This document shows positions 58,721 to 64,000 of a stretch of 64,000 bases of DNA, in pieces (the stretch's first letter is position 1; each line of letters starts with the position of its first letter). Origin of the DNA: Cornus controversa (taxonomy: Eukaryota; Streptophyta; Magnoliopsida; Cornales; Cornaceae). Location of the stretch: the NCBI GenBank assembly GCA_026545225.1, contig CM048849.1, forward strand, positions 46,720,336 to 46,784,335. The letters are read 5' to 3'. The translations under genes were made by a program, and so were the position numbers. The notes under the pieces were generated by a model. It did not search any database, was not told where the DNA came from, and was given only the letters and a program-made list of their open reading frames with translations.

Positions 58721-60335
58721 AATAATATATATATATATAATATAAATGAATAATAATAGCTTCTATTGCTAATTTTACAATAATTTCTTTTAATAGAATG
58801 TTACTATATATGACAATAACATAACTTTATAAAAGAAGGGATAAAATTGTTATTATAAAAAGTTGAAAAGAATAAAATTGTCTAAGAAAACACAGTTCTC
58901 TAACAAATATAGCTTTATTTAAAATGCAGTTTTAAAAGTTAGAAATTTTAGCTTTATTCTCGTAGCTACCTCTCCTAGAATACCTTACTTGTTTAATTAT
59001 GATTTATGTATAATACCTTAAGCAAAACTTATGACATTAAGGAAGAAGTTATTATTTGAATAATATCAATTTTAGTATGTTTTCAATCACAAGCGATTTT
59101 TCTTGGGTGTGTTCAGTAATGTTTTTGTTTTGTCGGAAAAAAACAAAAATATAATTTTGCTTTTCGAAGTGAAAACAAAAAGCAAAAAACGTTGTTTAGT
59201 AAAACATTTGCTATACAATTTTTTTTAATTTTTTTTCTCTTTAATTTATCTATTAAAAACTAATCTTCAATCACATTAAAAGGTATAATCTATAACTAGT
59301 CAACTTGATATTTTAAAAATAAATAAATAATACTACTCACAGTCAACCACATTGACTCAAGCACATTCTTTGAAGCTTTCATTCATTAAACCATCCAATT
59401 GTTAGGTTGAAAATTTTTAAGATTTAATTGAAAAAATTGCAATATGCCTTTAATTGTTCAACTAATAGTAAACATGCTATTATACTATACAATTTCAGTT
59501 TCCATATGATATAAATGCAAAAAAAAATCTGAAAGAGAAGAACGAATATCATAACAAACAACATTAAAGTCACAAATCCTAACAATACATACATGAACAT
59601 AAAATATATTTAATTTAAAGTCATAATAACACTATGAATCACTCTCTATAAAAATTGTTCCAGAACTCATTTATGATTGAATCACGAACTCCATCCATCA
59701 TCGAACTTAATCTTGAGTATCTCTTACATCCACTGAACTTGATCAATGGATTGAATTTGGCATTTTTTCAACAAGGGCGATCCCTTGTTCAATAGAAGAA
59801 AATTGAAAAAAATTGATAATGCAACTAATGGACTGTTCACATAGGACTAGTGGTCACTATCTAATAATTTCTTCATACTTTTAACATTCAAATATCATGT
59901 GTTCGTAAATTACACTCACATCTCCTAATGTTTGTTTTAATTACATATAGTGGTCGAAAATAGTCTTCATTATGTTGAAATGTCATATTTACCCTTATTT
60001 TATAATTCATTTAAAAAAAAAATCTTTCAAATTTTTTTTTTTTTTGGGAATTTGAACCAAATTGTATGTATGTAATAAGTATGTCCAGTAATTTGAGGCC
60101 CATAAACGTGGACCCAAAAGCCCAGTAGTAGGGCAAAAGTTAAAGAAAACTTGGCCCAATAAACCATCAAAATAGGTGTGAGACTCAAGTAATTAACATC
60201 CACCATTCTATTCGGATCGAAATGTTCAATCTAGACCAAGAGTCGGTCGATCAAGGGTTAGAAAGCAAGAATGTGTCTCTGTCCTAACTCCTACGTAATC
60301 TATATATAAGAAATATATGATCTCTTCTGACTTTA
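58721..60335. other. Intergenic DNA, no gene recognised
   Basis: AT-rich sequence. A stretch near 59105 (TGGGTGTGTTCAGTAATG) looks like one end of another MITE, but no partner end was found. No coding or RNA gene signal. Confidence 0.5.
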
Positions 60336-60343
60336 ATATCAAC

Positions 60344-61737
60344 TAGGGGTGGCAAATTGGGCGGGTTGGGCGGGTTTTGGCCGGGTCAAATATGGGCGGG
60401 TTGAATATGGGTTGTGACCCATATTCAACCCGTTTGTTGCGGGTCAAATATGGGCGGGTTGAATATGGGTCGGGTCAACCCGTCAACCCATATTTGACCC
60501 GACTAGACACAACAGTAGGTAGGCGTCAAACACAAAAATGGAATGCACAAGGTCTATAATCAAACAAAAAAACTATAATTTGCTAATCATACTGATATTA
60601 TTTATATGGTTTGTTTATTTTTGGGTGTTAGCAAATTTTTTTTATTTTTTTTATCCAAGAGCTGATTGCGTAAAAGAATATAAGAATTTAATTGCAATCT
60701 AGTGTTTAATTACATTTATGAATCTATAGTAAAAGAGAAAAAAGAATATAGAGTCTCGAGTAACTTAGTCAGCATAAATTTTCTTTAAAAAAATCAAAAC
60801 ATAAGCAAACAATTATAATAAGTATTTCAATTGAAAAAGGTATTCAACACTAACTCAATTATATCTTCATAATTGGGCAATTTTAAAAATGACCTACCAA
60901 ATCACAGAAACACATGGAATATAATTAAAATTAAAACATTGAGAAAGGTACTCAAACACAAAAATGGACTCTGTAGATAGAGAAAGGTGACTTTTGAAAA
61001 TTCAATTATTCTTGTTTTTTAATACAAAATGAACTCTGTGCATAGGGGGAGAGAATGTGACTTTTGGATGAGTCTGGGTCTTTTGGAACTAATCAATAAA
61101 AATAAAAATACTGTTGAAAAAATAAAATATGTGACCTTTCGATGAGTCATTTTTTTTTTTGGAATTAATAAAAAAAATCTAAAGAATGATGAATATATAT
61201 ATATATATAATGCTCCAATGAAAATTGTTGTTGCACTATAAAGTTTGTGTCTAAATTATATATTCTTCTTATTTTTAATTAAGAAATTACAATGGTAAAA
61301 TACGACAATAATTACTAAAAAGAAAAAATATTATTTTAAAAAAAATTGAATTCTTACTAAAATACTTTTTCAAAAAATATATATATACTGTCCAAGTATA
61401 GAGAGAGAAAGGGGAAGAGAGAGAGAGGTGGGATCGAAGAGAGAGAAAGGGAAGAGAGAGAGAGGTGGGATCGAAGAGAGAGAAAGGAAAGAGAGAGAGA
61501 GAAGTGAGATCAAAGAGAGAGAGAGGTTGGATAGAAGAGAGAAACTTTAATTCACATTTTGTTTTATGGGTGAAAGATGGGTTGAATTTGGGCACCCATA
61601 TTCAACCCATCTAACCCGCTAATTAATTGGTTTATATTTATCCAACCCGTTTATGACCCGTATAAGAAAATAAGTCACCCATATCCATTTTTAACTGGGC
61701 GGATATGGGCGGGTTGACACCCAATTTGCCACCCCTA
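60344..61737. mobile_element. 1.39-kb non-autonomous hAT element with perfect ends and target duplication
   Basis: The 18-bp inverted ends TAGGGGTGGCAAATTGGG are identical, and the flanks carry a perfect 8-bp duplication ATATCAAC (60336-60343 and 61738-61745), a clear hAT insertion. The left subterminal region holds repeated TATGGGCGGGTTGAA motifs in both orientations; the right has their inverted relatives. A GA-rich tandem array (unit about 37 bp with GGTGGGATCGAAGAGAGAG) lies at 61395-61545. There is no transposase ORF. Perfect ends suggest a fairly recent insertion. Confidence 0.9.
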
Positions 61738-61884
61738 ATATCAACTAATAAAAGTTGGCATCTATATATATGTGGTCAGTAGAATTTTATATTATTAACT
61801 GGTTGTATCAATGGATCTACATGGTTCTGATGGAGTGATGGTATGTGTTCCTTTTCATTGTCTTTGTTTTTATGTATTTTACAG

Positions 61885-61962
61885 GCTTACGCAAACAAAT
61901 TGGAGCTAGAAGTTACCCATTTGATGGAAGAGAATGCCAGACTAAAAAAAAAAAACCAATAA
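61885..61962 (+). pseudogene. Leucine-zipper exon fragment of a bZIP gene (FD/ABF-like)
   Basis: After a TTTTACAG acceptor the frame reads AYANKLELEVTHLMEENARL, then KKKNQ and a stop at 61960-61962. This matches the start of the leucine zipper in group A plant bZIP factors (FD, ABI5, ABF: QAYTNELE..VAHLMEENARL), where an intron precedes the Ala-Tyr. The basic region is not seen upstream, and a poly-A run just before the stop suggests a frame break. It is a stranded exon, not a gene. Confidence 0.65.
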
Positions 61963-62948
61963 CAATAGAATTGGCAAAGTCGGACCTAGTTTTGCCAAAT
62001 TTGTTAGAGATATTTTAATAAAAATTATTAATTATTCTTATTAATGTTTTATCATGGTTATTATTATTATTATAAAAAAATAGTTGTGTTTTGGAAGTCT
62101 ATGTAAAGGGTCATGCTTAGAGAGTGAAAGGATACATGTGTATGTATTGAGTCACTTATTTCTCAAAATTCCGTCTTCATCTTATACATGTCTCTATTTA
62201 ATGTGTTTATGGGCAATGAGACGTCCACATGATTATCTCGTCTTTCTTTAAACGTGCTTAGAGGAAATACTTCTTATAAGCTCTTGGGTTGTAACTTGAA
62301 GCTGGTACTACTTCCAATACCCGCACGTTTTAGAAAATATCGACTTTAGAACAATGCATGACAGGCCTCTCAACCTCAAACTAGTTTTCTTACCTTTCTC
62401 AAATAAATATTTATTTATGCACGAGTAAAATTAAGCGTTTCTTATCACCTTTTTTCGCAGCAGAAGTATTTACGAGTTCACTAGAGAAATATGTTGGTCT
62501 AGCATAAATAATTACAGAATTAGATGCTCTTCCTAAAGAGGCCTTTTATTTGGTAGGTAAAAATAACGAAGCTGTCGCAAAGGTTAAGAACTTAAAAATG
62601 GAGAGTAATTTGAAGAAATGACCTTAACTTATTGAAATTGTGCTAGTGTTCTTTTCATTGTCCTATTCATTGTAAATCTTGTTAATTGTAATTTTTAACT
62701 TCATATTTATACTAAATGTCATGTATTTATTCATTTCTTTTATAATTATATGTTGATGTTATATTATTGTTATTTGTATTTTATATTTATGTTGTTGATG
62801 TAAATTTAGTCACTAGATGTCATTTTAGTGAATGAGAAATTTTCTTTATATTATGTAATAAAGTTTATAAAATTTTCCAACAAAATTGACATTGTAGAAT
62901 TAAATGGGAAGCTGAATGAGGGAGTGAATAAGATCGAGAAGATTGGGG

Positions 62949-63002
<54 letters not shown>

Positions 63003-63834
63003 ATGACCTTCTCATGTGGGTCTCCTACATGAACTGCACTTGTATTCTTTAGCTAACATTGGCCATGGACACACACATATTAGGTCTTTTGAAATGATGA
63101 AGAAGAAATGAGGACGGATTTGTAGTTTTTTTTAGAGAGAAAATGTGTTTAGGTATTTTTGTTATTTTTTTACTACCTTATAAGGCCAGTAATGCCTTTT
63201 TATACAGGTAAAGGGCGGTTCAATCATTACATAAATATTTCTTGACTATTTTAGGAACTAGTTGACAGGATGGGATCGCTTAACAGATGCTCTAAATGGG
63301 AAGAGATCGGTTGAATAAGTGGGCAGGAACATAAGAATTTAAATTATAATTTATTTTTTATAAAATTAAGTGAGTAGATTATTCGGGATTTAATAGGTCT
63401 TTCATGTTCTAAACTTTTAAAAAATTGTATTTATTATACGTAAAAAAAAATTATAAAATTAAGTGTGTACATTAGTACCATTAGTTACTTCTTAGATCCG
63501 TCCTGATTAAGGCTATTATCATATTATGGAAAAGATTTGAAAAAAAATCTCTTCCTCAACTTGGGTATTTAAATAGAGATTAATAAGCGTTGCACAGAAT
63601 AATGTTGTATCATGTAAGTGGACAATGGTTGTTGAATTACGTGTTGAACCTTGGAGTTTGAAAAAATACCACTAAGCTACAATTTTCAGTGATGTTTCAT
63701 CTTTTAATTCAAAATATAAAATTTAAGACAATTAAATGATAATTGATAGAAGAAAGAGTGGGAAATATTTCCCTCAAACTGCTAAATTTAACATTACAAT
63801 AAACAAAGTCCTTGCCAACACACAAACCTAGTAC
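61963..63834. other. Intergenic DNA, no gene recognised
   Basis: AT-rich sequence with a (TA)n(GA)n tract at about 62950-63000. Only short unmatched ORFs. No RNA gene recognised. Confidence 0.5.
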
Positions 63835-64000
63835 TAGGGGTGCACAAAAAATCCGTCAATCCGTCAATCAATCTAATCCGATCCGATTTGTGCAAATTAG
63901 ATCGAATTAGATGACTAACGGATTAGTTGAGGATTTAGAAAATAAAAATTCGTAGGCCATAAATCGGAGTACGGATCAGTTGAGGATTTATAAAATAAAA
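63835..64000 (+). mobile_element. Left end of a hAT-like element cut by the window edge
   Basis: TAGGGGTGCACAAAAAATCCG begins a hAT-type terminus followed by repeated subterminal motifs (ATCCGTCAATC, ATCCGAT, ACGGATTAG, ACGGATCAG). If the target duplication is present it should be CCTAGTAC (63827-63834). The right end is outside the window. Confidence 0.55.

Noticed and set aside
61287-61595. 102-codon Ser/Phe/Leu-rich ORF
   Set aside because: It is a translation of the GA-rich tandem array inside the hAT element.
1-64000. CRISPR arrays, bacterial operons, organellar DNA insertion
   Set aside because: No regularly spaced repeats of that type, no bacterial gene organisation, and no plastid or mitochondrial gene text were seen; the window is nuclear plant DNA.

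Overview
This is nuclear DNA from a flowering plant, almost certainly a eudicot. It is AT-rich, its genes have many GT-AG introns, its proteins are recognisably plant (a vacuolar sorting receptor, a DYW-type PPR protein), and the spaces between genes and the long introns are full of plant transposable elements. The species cannot be fixed from the sequence. Exon coordinates come from reading frame, splice signals and remembered family sequences, not from an alignment program.

Layout. (1) 1-3012, minus strand: the first two coding exons of PEX1, a peroxisomal AAA-ATPase; the rest lies beyond the left edge. (2) 3013-8532: divergent intergenic DNA with an hAT-like MITE, a foldback element, a SINE relic and TA/TC repeats. 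(3) 8533-17641, plus strand: a complete 12-exon vacuolar sorting receptor of the VSR5/6/7 type (637 aa) with an extra intron just after the stop codon. (4) 17740-19388: a short convergent 3' region. (5) 19389-39123, minus strand: a complete 15-exon five-RRM protein orthologous to yeast MRD1 / animal RBM19 (852 aa, ribosome biogenesis), spread over 20 kb by transposon-filled introns; its start codon is split by an intron. (6) 39400-40916: a Mutator-like element about 280 bp upstream of the MRD1 start codon, with 9-bp target duplications, a minisatellite and a captured piece of the splicing-factor gene ISY1 (a Pack-MULE). (7) 40926-50458: repeat-rich DNA with a structurally complete 570-bp TRIM retrotransposon, a 1.57-kb non-autonomous hAT element almost touching it, and a block of degenerate tandem repeats. 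(8) 50459-53155, minus strand: an intronless 898-aa PPR-DYW editing factor matching OTP84. (9) 53156-64000: a region without an intact gene, holding broken fragments of an MscS-like channel gene, a type-A response regulator gene and a bZIP gene, a long inverted-repeat element, a 1.39-kb hAT element with perfect 8-bp target duplications, and the start of another hAT-like element cut by the right edge.

The four real genes are ordinary housekeeping or organelle genes (peroxisome import, vacuolar sorting, rRNA processing, plastid RNA editing) with no evident operational link. The unusual content is the split start codon of MRD1, the gene-capturing MULE beside its promoter, transposons nested three deep in one MRD1 intron, and several elements whose ends and target duplications can be read exactly.
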